A stretch of DNA of 64,000 bases from Ramlibacter sp. (GTDB lineage: Bacteria > Pseudomonadota > Gammaproteobacteria > Burkholderiales > Burkholderiaceae_C), in the NCBI GenBank assembly GCA_016713005.1, contig JADJPY010000012.1, positions 558,001-622,000 on the forward strand, written 5' to 3'. Shown here in pieces: positions 42,706 to 51,189 of the stretch. Both the position numbers and the translations under genes were made by a program. Below the pieces are notes generated by a model. That model did not search any database, was not told the origin of the DNA, and was given only the letters and a program-made list of their open reading frames with translations. Each line of letters begins with the position of its first letter. Within the stretch, counting starts at the first letter, position 1.

Positions 42706-43698
42706 GTGAACCACCCGCGCGACGTGCTGTTGGGCTCGCAGGCAGGGGGCGTCTTCCTGCCTGTCTGCGACCACTACAGCGGCGTCGAAGCACGGATGCG
42801 CAAGAGCCTGCTGCTGCAGGCCGAAATGACGGCCGAGTTTGGTGCCTGCGTTTTTGATGTCACGCTCGACTGCGAGGACGGCGCTCCCGTGGGTGGCGAA
42901 TCCGACCACGCACAACTGGTGACGGCGCTGGCCCTGGAGGCGCAAGCCGGAGCGCGCGTGGCCGTTCGCGTCCATCCTGTGGACCATCCGGCGTTTGAAG
43001 CGGACGTGGCCACCATCGTCGGTCGCGCCGGACATCGGCTGGTGCACATCATGGTGCCCAAGGTCGAATCCCCTGCGGACGTCCAGCGTGCAGTGCAGGC
43101 GGTCGATGATGCCGGCGCACCGCAGCTTGCTGTTCATGTGCTGATCGAATCTCCGGCTGCCGTCCACAGGGCGTTTGACATTGCCGCGCACCCCAGGGTG
43201 CAGTCCATGAGTTTCGGCCTGATGGACTTCGTCTCGGCTCATGGAGGCGCCATCCCGAAAGAAGGCATGTCCGCGCGCGGCCAGTTTGAGCACCCCCTGG
43301 TGGTGCGCGCCAAACTGGAGATCGCGTCTGCCTGCCATGCCCATGGCAAGGTGCCTTCGCACGGAGTAGTCACGGAATTCAGCGATGCGCAGGCGCTTCA
43401 GGGGGCTGCCAGACGAGCGGCACGTGAGCTTGGCTATACCCGCATGTGGAGCATCCATCCTGCGCAGATCAGGCCGATTCTCATGGCGTTTGCCCCTTCC
43501 GTCGACGAGGTGGCCCAGGCAGAGGAAGTCGTGCTGGCAGCGCAGGCCGCAGACTGGGCGCCGGTAAGTCTCTCGGGCCAGTTGCACGACCGGGCGAGTT
43601 ACCGGTATTTCTGGCAGGTGCTGGAGCGGGCGCATCGCACCGGGCGGGCTGTGCCTTCCGGCGTGCGCAGCCTGTTTGAGGCGCCTGCTCTTCGCTAG
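42706..43698 (+). CDS. CitE-like HpcH/HpaI aldolase/lyase family protein
   Basis: A 330-residue protein of the citrate lyase beta / malyl-CoA lyase superfamily. It shows LDCEDGAPVGGE near residue 61, VRVHPVDHPAFEAD near 90, VPKVESPADV near 122 (metal-ligand glutamate), VLIESPAAVHRA near 148 and SFGLMDFVSAHGG near 170 (metal-ligand aspartate). The start is GTG, 6 nt after mdh. It stands alone without other citrate lyase subunits, so a C-C lyase acting on a malyl- or citramalyl-CoA-like compound is more likely than citrate lyase. The location between mdh and acnB ties it to the TCA block. Confidence 0.82.
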   Translation: MNHPRDVLLGSQAGGVFLPVCDHYSGVEARMRKSLLLQAEMTAEFGACVFDVTLDCEDGAPVGGESDHAQLVTALALEAQAGARVAVRVHPVDHPAFEADVATIVGRAGHRLVHIMVPKVESPADVQRAVQAVDDAGAPQLAVHVLIESPAAVHRAFDIAAHPRVQSMSFGLMDFVSAHGGAIPKEGMSARGQFEHPLVVRAKLEIASACHAHGKVPSHGVVTEFSDAQALQGAARRAARELGYTRMWSIHPAQIRPILMAFAPSVDEVAQAEEVVLAAQAADWAPVSLSGQLHDRASYRYFWQVLERAHRTGRAVPSGVRSLFEAPALR

Positions 43699-43714
43699 AA
43701 CCAATGGAGACACC

Positions 43715-44293
43715 ATGAAACACGTTGCTGCTGTCGTGACCGCCCTGGCCTTGTCGGTTTCTCCCACTCTGGTGTCGGGCCAAAGTTCGCCTGCAGCGGG
43801 ACCGGGCGCCAAGGCCACTGCGGCCAAACCCCGTTTGGCGCGAACCGCGATCAAGGCGGTCGAGGAGCGCACGCCCGTCGATGACGACCCCTCGATCGTC
43901 CTGTCCGAGGCAGAGCTGGACATTGCCCGGCGAGTCCACACCGGCGTGATTCCGTGTGAACTGGGAGCGTCTGTCAGTGTGATCGCATCACGGCGGGAGG
44001 GCTTTTTCGTGGTGCAGACCGGCAAGCACCGGTTCCGCATGCACCCGGTGGAAAGCCGCACAGGCGCCATTCGCCTGGAAGATCCCCATCGAGGTGCCTT
44101 GTGGTTGCAATTGGGCAACAAGTCCATGCTGATGAGCCAGAAGCTGGGCATGCGTCTTGCTGATGAATGCAAGACGTCGCAGCAGGCAGCAGTGGCAGAA
44201 GAACTGCTCCGCAACCCCGTGCCCAGCATCCTGGACGCCCCGCCACCGGCCGCCGCACCCGCGGCGGCCTCCCCCGCATCTGCGGCCCGTTGA
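43715..44293 (+). CDS. Hypothetical secreted protein between citE-like gene and acnB
   Basis: A 192-residue protein with an N-terminal signal peptide (MKHVAAVVTALALSVSPTLVSG, cleavage expected near residue 22), an Ala/Lys-rich linker, a compact middle domain (about 55-155, two cysteines: GVIPCELG and LADECKTS) and an Ala/Pro-rich tail. I recognise no domain with a known function. It starts 16 nt after the preceding gene with a TGGAGAC-like site and ends 37 nt before acnB, so it belongs to the same transcript. Confidence 0.8.
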   Translation: MKHVAAVVTALALSVSPTLVSGQSSPAAGPGAKATAAKPRLARTAIKAVEERTPVDDDPSIVLSEAELDIARRVHTGVIPCELGASVSVIASRREGFFVVQTGKHRFRMHPVESRTGAIRLEDPHRGALWLQLGNKSMLMSQKLGMRLADECKTSQQAAVAEELLRNPVPSILDAPPPAAAPAAASPASAAR

Positions 44294-44330
44294 CCCGGCC
44301 GCTACCGATTGACTGAAACAGGAGAAAGCC

Positions 44331-46928
44331 ATGCTCAAGACCTACCGTGAACACGCCGCTGAACGCGCCGCGCTCGGCATCCCCCCGCTGCCCCTGACGG
44401 CCCAGCAGACCGCTGACCTGATCGAACTCGTCAAGGCCCCGCCCTCAGGCGAAGACGCCTTCCTGATGGACCTGCTGACCCACCGCGTGCCGCCGGGTGT
44501 GGACGATGCGGCCAAGGTCAAGGCCAGCTTCCTGGCTGCGGTGGCACATGGCGACATCACCGTCGGGCTGGTCTCCAAGGCCAAGGCCACCGAACTGCTG
44601 GGCACCATGGTGGGCGGCTACAACGTCAAGCCGCTGATCGACCTGCTGGACGACAAGGATGTGGCCGCCGTGGCCGCGGCGGCGCTCAAGAAGACGCTGC
44701 TGATGTTCGACTTCTTCCACGACGTGGCCGAGAAGGCCAGGGCCGGCAACGCGTTTGCCAAGGACGTGATGCAGAGCTGGGCCAACGCCGAGTGGTTCAC
44801 CAGCCGCCCCGAAGTGGCCAAGAAGATCACCGTGACCGTGTTCAAGGTGACGGGCGAGACCAACACCGACGACCTGTCGCCCGCGCCCGACGCCTGGAGC
44901 CGGCCCGACATTCCGCTGCATTACCTGGCCATGCTCAAGAACGCCCGGCCCGGCATCACGCCCGAGGAAGACGGCAAGCGCGGCCCGATGAAGTTCATCG
45001 AAGAGCTCAAGAAAAAGGGCAATCTCGTCGCCTACGTGGGCGACGTGGTGGGCACCGGGTCGAGCCGGAAGTCGGCCACCAACAGCATCATCTGGGGCTT
45101 TGGTGAAGACATCCCGTTTGTGCCGAACAAGCGCTTTGGTGGTGTGACACTGGGCGGCAAGATCGCACCGATCTTCTTCAACACCCAGGAAGACTCCGGC
45201 GCGCTGCCGATTGAAGTGGACGTGTCCAGCTTCAACATGGGCGACGTGATCGACATCTATCCCTACGACGGCAAGATCGAAAAAGACGGCGAGGTGGCCG
45301 CCACCTTCCAGCTCAAGAGCGATGTGCTGTTTGACGAGGTGCGCGCAGGCGGCCGCATCAACCTGATCATCGGCCGCAGCCTGACGGCCAAGGCCCGCGA
45401 GTTCCTGGGTCTGGCCGCCAGCACGGTGTTCCGCCTGCCCACGGTACCCACCGCCACCAAGGCCGGCTTCACGCTGGCACAGAAGATGGTGGGCCGCGCC
45501 TGCGGCCTGCCGGTGGTGGGCGGCGTGCAGCAGGGCATCCGTCCCGGCACGTACTGCGAGCCCAAGATGACCACCGTGGGCAGCCAGGACACCACTGGCC
45601 CGATGACCCGGGACGAACTGAAAGACCTGGCCTGCCTGGGCTTCAGTGCCGACATGGTGATGCAGTCGTTCTGCCACACCGCCGCTTACCCCAAGCCGGT
45701 GGACGTGAAAACCCACCGCGAGCTGCCGGCCTTCATCAGCAACCGCGGTGGCGTGGCCCTGCGCCCCGGCGACGGTGTGATCCACAGCTGGCTCAACCGC
45801 CTGCTGCTGCCCGACACCGTGGGCACCGGCGGCGACAGCCACACGCGCTTCCCCATCGGCATCAGCTTCCCGGCCGGCTCCGGACTGGTGGCCTTCGGTG
45901 CGGCCACCGGCGTGATGCCGCTGGACATGCCCGAGTCGGTGCTGGTGCGCTTCAAGGGCAAGATGCAGCCCGGCATCACCCTGCGCGACCTGGTGCACGC
46001 CATTCCCTACTACGCCATCAAGCAGGGCCTGCTGACTGTTGCCAAGCAGGGCAAGATCAACGAGTTCTCCGGCCGCATCCTGGAAATCGAAGGACTGCCG
46101 GACCTGAAGGTGGAGCAAGCCTTTGAGCTGAGCGACGCCTCGGCCGAGCGCTCCGCCGCTGGTTGCACCGTCAAGCTCAACCCGGCGCCGATCAAGGAGT
46201 ACCTCAACAGCAACATCGTGCTGATGAAGAACATGATCGCCGACGGCTACCAGGACAAGCGCAGCCTGGAGCGCCGCATCAAGGCGGTGGAAGCCTGGCT
46301 GGCCAAGCCCGAGTTGCTGGAGGCCGACAAGGACGCCGAGTACGCCCATGTCATCGAGATCAATCTCGATGAACTGAAGGAGCCGGTGCTGTGCTGTCCG
46401 AACGACCCGGACGACGCCAAGTTGCTCAGCCAGGTCGAGGGCGTGAAGATCGACGAAGTCTTCATCGGCTCGTGCATGACCAACATCGGCCACTTCCGCG
46501 CGGCTTCCAAGCTGCTGGAAGGCCGGCGTGACATTCCGGTCAAGCTGTGGGTGGCCCCGCCGACCAAGATGGACGCGGCCGAGCTCACCAAGGAAGGCCA
46601 TTACGGCGTGTTCGGCACCGCCGGTGCCCGCACCGAAATGCCGGGCTGCAGCCTGTGCATGGGCAACCAGGCCCAGGTGCGCGAAGGCGCCACGGTGGTC
46701 AGCACCAGCACCCGCAACTTCCCCAACCGCCTGGGCAAGAACACCAACGTGTACCTGGCCTCGGCCGAACTGGCGGCCATTGCGTCCAAGCTGGGCCGCA
46801 TTCCCACGGTGGCCGAGTACCAGGCCGACATGGGCGTGATCAATGCCGACGGCAGCAAGATCTACAAGTACATGAACTTTGACCAGATCGCCGAGTACCG
46901 GGAAGTGGCAGACGGCGTGACGGTGTAA
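44331..46928 (+). CDS. acnB: Aconitate hydratase B / 2-methylisocitrate dehydratase
   Basis: An 865-residue AcnB-type aconitase interconverting citrate and isocitrate. Domain order is characteristic: N-terminal HEAT-like helices (LKTYREHAAERAALG), a swivel-like domain with KVTGETNTDDLSPAPDAWSR near 178, then the catalytic domains with GGDSHTRFPIGISFPAGSG near 498 and [4Fe-4S] cysteines in IGSCMTNIGHFRA near 713 and MPGCSLCMGNQ near 772. ATG 44331 has AGGAGAAA upstream. A terminator follows the gene. Confidence 0.98.
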   Translation: MLKTYREHAAERAALGIPPLPLTAQQTADLIELVKAPPSGEDAFLMDLLTHRVPPGVDDAAKVKASFLAAVAHGDITVGLVSKAKATELLGTMVGGYNVKPLIDLLDDKDVAAVAAAALKKTLLMFDFFHDVAEKARAGNAFAKDVMQSWANAEWFTSRPEVAKKITVTVFKVTGETNTDDLSPAPDAWSRPDIPLHYLAMLKNARPGITPEEDGKRGPMKFIEELKKKGNLVAYVGDVVGTGSSRKSATNSIIWGFGEDIPFVPNKRFGGVTLGGKIAPIFFNTQEDSGALPIEVDVSSFNMGDVIDIYPYDGKIEKDGEVAATFQLKSDVLFDEVRAGGRINLIIGRSLTAKAREFLGLAASTVFRLPTVPTATKAGFTLAQKMVGRACGLPVVGGVQQGIRPGTYCEPKMTTVGSQDTTGPMTRDELKDLACLGFSADMVMQSFCHTAAYPKPVDVKTHRELPAFISNRGGVALRPGDGVIHSWLNRLLLPDTVGTGGDSHTRFPIGISFPAGSGLVAFGAATGVMPLDMPESVLVRFKGKMQPGITLRDLVHAIPYYAIKQGLLTVAKQGKINEFSGRILEIEGLPDLKVEQAFELSDASAERSAAGCTVKLNPAPIKEYLNSNIVLMKNMIADGYQDKRSLERRIKAVEAWLAKPELLEADKDAEYAHVIEINLDELKEPVLCCPNDPDDAKLLSQVEGVKIDEVFIGSCMTNIGHFRAASKLLEGRRDIPVKLWVAPPTKMDAAELTKEGHYGVFGTAGARTEMPGCSLCMGNQAQVREGATVVSTSTRNFPNRLGKNTNVYLASAELAAIASKLGRIPTVAEYQADMGVINADGSKIYKYMNFDQIAEYREVADGVTV

Positions 46929-46952
46929 CCCGGATTCACGTCCCGCATGCAG

Positions 46953-46976
46953 GAAAGCGGCCTTCGGGCCGCTTTC
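46953..46976 (+). terminator. Rho-independent terminator after acnB
   Basis: A 10-bp stem GAAAGCGGCC / GGCCGCTTTC closed by a TTCG tetraloop, followed by TTCATTT. It lies 25 bp after acnB. Its 3' side touches the stop codon of the convergent small secreted protein gene, so it may act on both. Confidence 0.8.
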
Positions 46977-46977
46977 T

Positions 46978-47289
46978 TCATTTCAGCCTCTTGCAGCGAT
47001 ACACGGCCTGGCTGACCTGGCAGATGGCCTGGGACGGTGTCGCACAGGCGCGGCACTGCAGCTGCCCTTCGGAGCGGACCCGGTCCATGACCCAGCCGGG
47101 GCCCAGCGCGCGACAGGCATCGCGCGCGTCGTTGCGCGCGGCAGCGACGGCAAAAGTCTCTGCCGTGGCGCGCGCCCAGCACGCCCCGCTGTCACCTTGC
47201 GCGTTGATGTCGCGGGTCTGCGCCGTCGCGCCGGAAAATCCTCCGGCCCACAGCATCAGGGCAGCGGCGACGCATGCATGAAACTTCAT
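46978..47289 (-). CDS. Small cysteine-rich secreted protein, hypothetical
   Basis: A 103-residue protein with a signal peptide (hydrophobic core VAAALMLWAGGFSGATA, cleavage near residue 23) and six cysteines in the mature part (GACWA, DACRA, QCRAC, AICQ, YRCKR), enough for three disulfides. No known domain is recognised. Its stop codon overlaps the tail of the acnB terminator. The start ATG 47289 fits the signal peptide. Function unknown; periplasmic location inferred. Confidence 0.7.
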   Translation of the reverse strand: MKFHACVAAALMLWAGGFSGATAQTRDINAQGDSGACWARATAETFAVAAARNDARDACRALGPGWVMDRVRSEGQLQCRACATPSQAICQVSQAVYRCKRLK

Positions 47290-47347
47290 CCACGGATTGT
47301 CCCTGCCGCGCCGGCGCCCGTCATCCCATGTTCATGCGGGGGAAAAC

Positions 47348-47402
47348 GCTATCAAAAACATAGCGCTCAGACCATATTCCACGGGGGCTGAGGCCACTTT
47401 TT
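47348..47402 (+). repeat. GCTA-N9-TAGC repeat element, copy 5 (intergenic)
   Basis: Head 47348-47364, 17-nt spacer, CGGGGGCT at 47382-47389 and GAGGCC (one base shorter than other copies before AGGCC). It lies between the Cys-rich protein start and the PAS protein stop. Confidence 0.85.
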
Positions 47403-47410
47403 GCTTCAAA

Positions 47411-48829
47411 TTACGGCTCTTCGGCGCTGCGCGCGGTCCATTGCGCAGGCAATCTGGAGGCATCGTTGAACACAGCGACGAAATGACGGACTTCCCCGCC
47501 TGCGGCCGGGCGAATGGCGCTCACGGTTGCCAGCACGTCGAGCGGTTGCCCGTCCACCCGGCGGATGCGAAGCAGGCCCTGCCAGTGCGTGCGTTCGGCC
47601 AGCACTTTTTGCATGGCCATGTAGTCCGCGCTGGTGTGTTCGGAGTAACTCAGCAGCCGCACCGCTGAGGTGCCTATCAGTTCCTCCGCGCCCGCACCGA
47701 GGAAATGGCACAGTGCCCGGTTGGCGCGCAGGATGTTGAACTGCCCGTCGGTGATCAACACCCCCTGAAGCGGCGATTCGAACAGCAGGCTCTCCGGCGT
47801 GGGTGCGCCCATGGGCGTGAAGTCCTCATGTGCTTCGGTCAGCAATCCGATGAAATGCCTTCGCCCGAACTCGTCCACGAGCTCCTCTCCCCGCCCCCAG
47901 AAGGCACGGTACTGGTCGTCAAAGCACAGCATCCGGTAGCGGCACTCAAATGAAGAACCGGTGGCGAGGCAGTGGTGCACCTGGGCGATGGCCTGTTCGC
48001 GGTCCTGGGGATGCAGCCGGTTGCGGAAAAGGAAGTCGCGCCGGAAATCGTCGCCTTCGTAGCGCAGCAGGCGAAGGAAACCCTCGGAATAGGTGGTGCT
48101 GTCGGACTCGAGATCCCAGTCCCAGACGCCATCTCCGGATGCCTTGAGGGCCATGCGAAGGCGCGCGTCCTCGCGCTGCAACTGGTGGCGCTGCGCCTCA
48201 AACGCGGTGATGTCATGGGCGATGGACACCACGCCCCGCAGCCGACCCTGTTCGTCCAGCGAGCGGATGGCCGATATGCGCACACTGACGATGCGCACCG
48301 GCTTTCCCAGCAGCGGGGGGAGCCGCAAAACTTCGATCTCGTGCAGTCCGTTTTCTGCGGCCAGCCGGTCGCCCACCACGATGCTGCGCGCCACGTCGTC
48401 CGGGTAGACCTGAGAAGGCGTCTTGCCCAACACCTCGTCCTGCGTGATGCCGTAGTAGTCCTCGGCGGCGTGGTTCCAGATCACATACCGACCCTTGAGG
48501 TCGCGTACGGCCGCCGGGTCGGGCAGGGCGTCGATGATCTCGTACAGCCGTTCGCGCATCTTTACTTCGTCGTTCAGGCGCGAAAACACCAGCCGCGACA
48601 GGCTCCAGGTCAGCAAACCGATGACCACCGTGCTGAGCAGCAGGCCCAACCAGGCGCGCCAGCGCACCCCCTGGACGGAGACGATGCCCTCCTGGTTCAG
48701 GATCCAGGGCTCGGTCAGCAACGTCCACACTGAACCAACCAGCAGGAACAGGAACCCCGCCAGGCAGGCCACCTGCACCGGAGAGCGCTTCAGGGGCAGG
48801 TCGACGAGGTAAGGAGGGAGGTGGCGCAT
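47411..48829 (-). CDS. Membrane-bound multi-PAS sensor protein without output domain
   Basis: A 472-residue protein with two N-terminal hydrophobic helices (about 20-37 and 60-80) framing a short periplasmic loop, then three PAS domains: about 90-205 (RLYEIIDALPDPAAVRDLKG ... GVVSIAHDITAFE), about 215-330 (LRMALKASGDGVWDWDLES, a PAS_3-like unit) and about 340-460 (ESPLQGVLITDGQFNILRAN). It ends with the third PAS; no histidine kinase, GGDEF, EAL or methyl-accepting domain follows. It may signal through a separate partner, or be a truncated sensor. ATG 48829 has GGAGGGAGG upstream. Confidence 0.8.
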   Translation of the reverse strand: MRHLPPYLVDLPLKRSPVQVACLAGFLFLLVGSVWTLLTEPWILNQEGIVSVQGVRWRAWLGLLLSTVVIGLLTWSLSRLVFSRLNDEVKMRERLYEIIDALPDPAAVRDLKGRYVIWNHAAEDYYGITQDEVLGKTPSQVYPDDVARSIVVGDRLAAENGLHEIEVLRLPPLLGKPVRIVSVRISAIRSLDEQGRLRGVVSIAHDITAFEAQRHQLQREDARLRMALKASGDGVWDWDLESDSTTYSEGFLRLLRYEGDDFRRDFLFRNRLHPQDREQAIAQVHHCLATGSSFECRYRMLCFDDQYRAFWGRGEELVDEFGRRHFIGLLTEAHEDFTPMGAPTPESLLFESPLQGVLITDGQFNILRANRALCHFLGAGAEELIGTSAVRLLSYSEHTSADYMAMQKVLAERTHWQGLLRIRRVDGQPLDVLATVSAIRPAAGGEVRHFVAVFNDASRLPAQWTARSAEEP

Positions 48830-48928
48830 GGTGAATGCCCCGCTTGGGGAGCCTCACGCAATCTACCCGCAACCCGGAAGTCCGGCAATGCTACGAACAA
48901 AGTAGCAACCCACCGATGCATCGCGACG

Positions 48929-51133
48929 TCACGCCGTCGGCTGGAGCGCACCCACGACGACTTCCACGCCATTGAGCACGGCGTTGCCCGACAAAGGGTC
49001 GCGCCGGGCTTCGTCAAACAGGGCATTCAGGTTGGCGCCGGGACGCTGCGCGGCAACAGCCATCCGCGTTCCGGGCGCGTCGTGTCCCCAGCCGTGCGGC
49101 AGGCTCACCACGCCGGGCATCATTTCGTCACTGACCTGGACCTGCGCCTCAATGCGTCGATTGCCATTCCGGATAAGGGCCATGGTCCCGTCGCGCAGGC
49201 CCAGCCGCCGCGCATCGTCCGGGTGGACCAGCGCGGTGCAGCGCATCGGTCCCTTGGCCAGCAGCGGAAGGTTGTGCATCCAGCTGTTGTTGGAGCGCGT
49301 ATCCCGCCGGCCGATGATCACCATGGCCGGTCTGGGTGTTTCCAGGGCCGCCGTGGCACGGGCGAGGTCTTGCACCATGCAGGCTGGCGCAATGTTGATG
49401 CGCCCACCGGGTGTGCGCAACAACTCGGGCAGGCGAGGTGCCAGCGGGCCGAGATCGATGCCGCCTTCCCGGGCCCGGATGGCTGCAATGCTCAGGCCGT
49501 GGCTTTCGGCATAGGGGCCGGTGCGCAGCGCCATCTCCAACAGGCGGTCAGGGCCGCGCATGCCCTGGGTGGCGTGCTGCAGCGTCGGGCCGCGCTCGCC
49601 CAGCCTGCGCAGCTCGTCCGCAAAGTGTTCGTCGTCCAATGCATTCACATCCGCCGACACGCCCTTTCCCTGCGCGATGGCGGCCAGCATCAGCAGGGTC
49701 TGCCATTCGGCAGGCTGGCCGGCGGGGCGTTCGAACACCGGTGCGCTGTAGCGCGCGTGGTTGCGCCAGGAGAGCTGGGGGAAGGGCACGTCGTAGTGCA
49801 TGTCCTCCAGCGGAGACGGGCCGGGCAGGATCACATCCGCATGGCGGCTGGTCTCGTTCAGGTAGATGTCCATGCTGACCATGAATTCCAGCCCCTGCAG
49901 GGCCTGGCTGAGCCGCGCGCCATTGGGGGCGGACAGCACCGGATTGGCGGCCACGGTGATCAGTGCGCGCACCTGCCCCTGGCCGGGAGTTTCAATCTCT
50001 TCGGCCAGGCAGGTGATGGGGATTTCGCCCATCACCTCGGGCGCGCCGCCCACGCGGCTGGCAAAGCGCCCCGTGGTCACACCGCGTCCCGTGCCGGGTA
50101 TGCCGGTGGTGTTGAAGGCAAAGGCCGCCGCCTTGGGGAACAGGGTGCCACCTTCTTCGTCAAAGTGGCCGCTCAGGATATTGAGCAGGTCGATCAGCCA
50201 GGTGTTCAGGCTTCCGTAGTCCTGGGTGCAGGTGCCCATGCGGCCATAGACGGCGGCACTGGGAGTGGTGGCCAGCTCGCGCGCCAGCCGGCGGATGGTG
50301 ACGGCATCGATGCCGCAGCGCGTCGCCACGGTCTCGGGAGAGAAGGGTTGGACCGCTTCGCTCACGGCGTCCATGCCATCGAGCAGCTCGCCAATGCGGC
50401 CGGCTTTCACCAGGCCCTCGGCAAACAGCGTGTGGACCATCCCCAGGAGCAGAAACACGTCGCTGCCCGGCTGGATGAAATGGTGCTCGTCGGCCAGCGC
50501 TGCCGTCTCGGTGTGGCGCGGGTCGATCACCAGCAGTTTTCCGCCGCGCGCGCGCAGGGCTTTGGCCTTGCCGCGGAAATCGGGCACCGTCCACATGCTG
50601 CCATTGCTGGCCACCGGGTTGGCGCCCAGCACCAGCAGCCACTGGGTGCGCATAATGTCAGGCACCGGTACGCTCATCCACTGCCCGTACATCAGGCCGC
50701 TGACCAGGTGGCGCGGGATCTGGTCCAGCGTGGCGGCGCTGTAGAAGTTGCGCGTACCCAGCGCCTTGAGCAGGCGTGGCAGGTACAGCATCAGGCCGAT
50801 CTTGTGGGCCGTGGGGTTGCCGGCCACCAGGCCCACGGCATTGCGGCCGTGCCCCTCCAGCACGGGTGGCAGGCGGCGCCCGATCTCGGCGAACGCTTCG
50901 TCCCAGCTGGCTGGCTCGAAGACACCGTTGCGCTTGATGAGCGGCGTGCGCAGGCGGTCGGCGTCCTCGTGCAGGTCTTTCAGCGCCACGCCCTTGGGGC
51001 AGATGTAGCCGGCGCTGAACACGTCGGCATCGTGCCCGCGGATGCTGATCACCTGCTGGTCGCGCACGGTGATCTCCAGCCCGCAGCAGGCCTCGCACAG
51101 GGGGCAGATGCGGTGGTGGGTGGTGTCGCTCAT
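48929..51133 (-). CDS. Molybdopterin-dependent oxidoreductase with N-terminal 4Fe-4S motif
   Basis: A 734-residue member of the DMSO reductase / formate dehydrogenase family. An N-terminal cluster motif CPLCEACCG with a fourth cysteine in YICPKG (residues about 10-47) is followed by the molybdopterin domains (LLVLGANPVASNGSMW near 165, LLVIDPRHTETAALADEHH near 197) and the C-terminal dinucleotide-binding domain (RSNNSWMHNLPLL near 605, VSLPHGWGHDAPGTRM near 672). No Tat signal is seen, so it is probably cytoplasmic. Substrate unknown. No partner subunit lies beside it; a regulator gene follows upstream in the same direction. Confidence 0.85.
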   Translation of the reverse strand: MSDTTHHRICPLCEACCGLEITVRDQQVISIRGHDADVFSAGYICPKGVALKDLHEDADRLRTPLIKRNGVFEPASWDEAFAEIGRRLPPVLEGHGRNAVGLVAGNPTAHKIGLMLYLPRLLKALGTRNFYSAATLDQIPRHLVSGLMYGQWMSVPVPDIMRTQWLLVLGANPVASNGSMWTVPDFRGKAKALRARGGKLLVIDPRHTETAALADEHHFIQPGSDVFLLLGMVHTLFAEGLVKAGRIGELLDGMDAVSEAVQPFSPETVATRCGIDAVTIRRLARELATTPSAAVYGRMGTCTQDYGSLNTWLIDLLNILSGHFDEEGGTLFPKAAAFAFNTTGIPGTGRGVTTGRFASRVGGAPEVMGEIPITCLAEEIETPGQGQVRALITVAANPVLSAPNGARLSQALQGLEFMVSMDIYLNETSRHADVILPGPSPLEDMHYDVPFPQLSWRNHARYSAPVFERPAGQPAEWQTLLMLAAIAQGKGVSADVNALDDEHFADELRRLGERGPTLQHATQGMRGPDRLLEMALRTGPYAESHGLSIAAIRAREGGIDLGPLAPRLPELLRTPGGRINIAPACMVQDLARATAALETPRPAMVIIGRRDTRSNNSWMHNLPLLAKGPMRCTALVHPDDARRLGLRDGTMALIRNGNRRIEAQVQVSDEMMPGVVSLPHGWGHDAPGTRMAVAAQRPGANLNALFDEARRDPLSGNAVLNGVEVVVGALQPTA

Positions 51134-51189
51134 GTAAGTCGGTCCCGCGGATGAGCGGCCATCGTGCCGGTGCGGTGCGCTCCCCGCGA

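Noticed and set aside
44445..46601. Long antisense open frame over acnB
   Set aside because: Low-information His/Gln/Val/Gly-rich translation with no domain, opposite a fully conserved aconitase.
48821..51154. Long plus-strand open frame over the molybdoenzyme gene
   Set aside because: Same reason: the minus-strand frame carries the 4Fe-4S and molybdopterin motifs.
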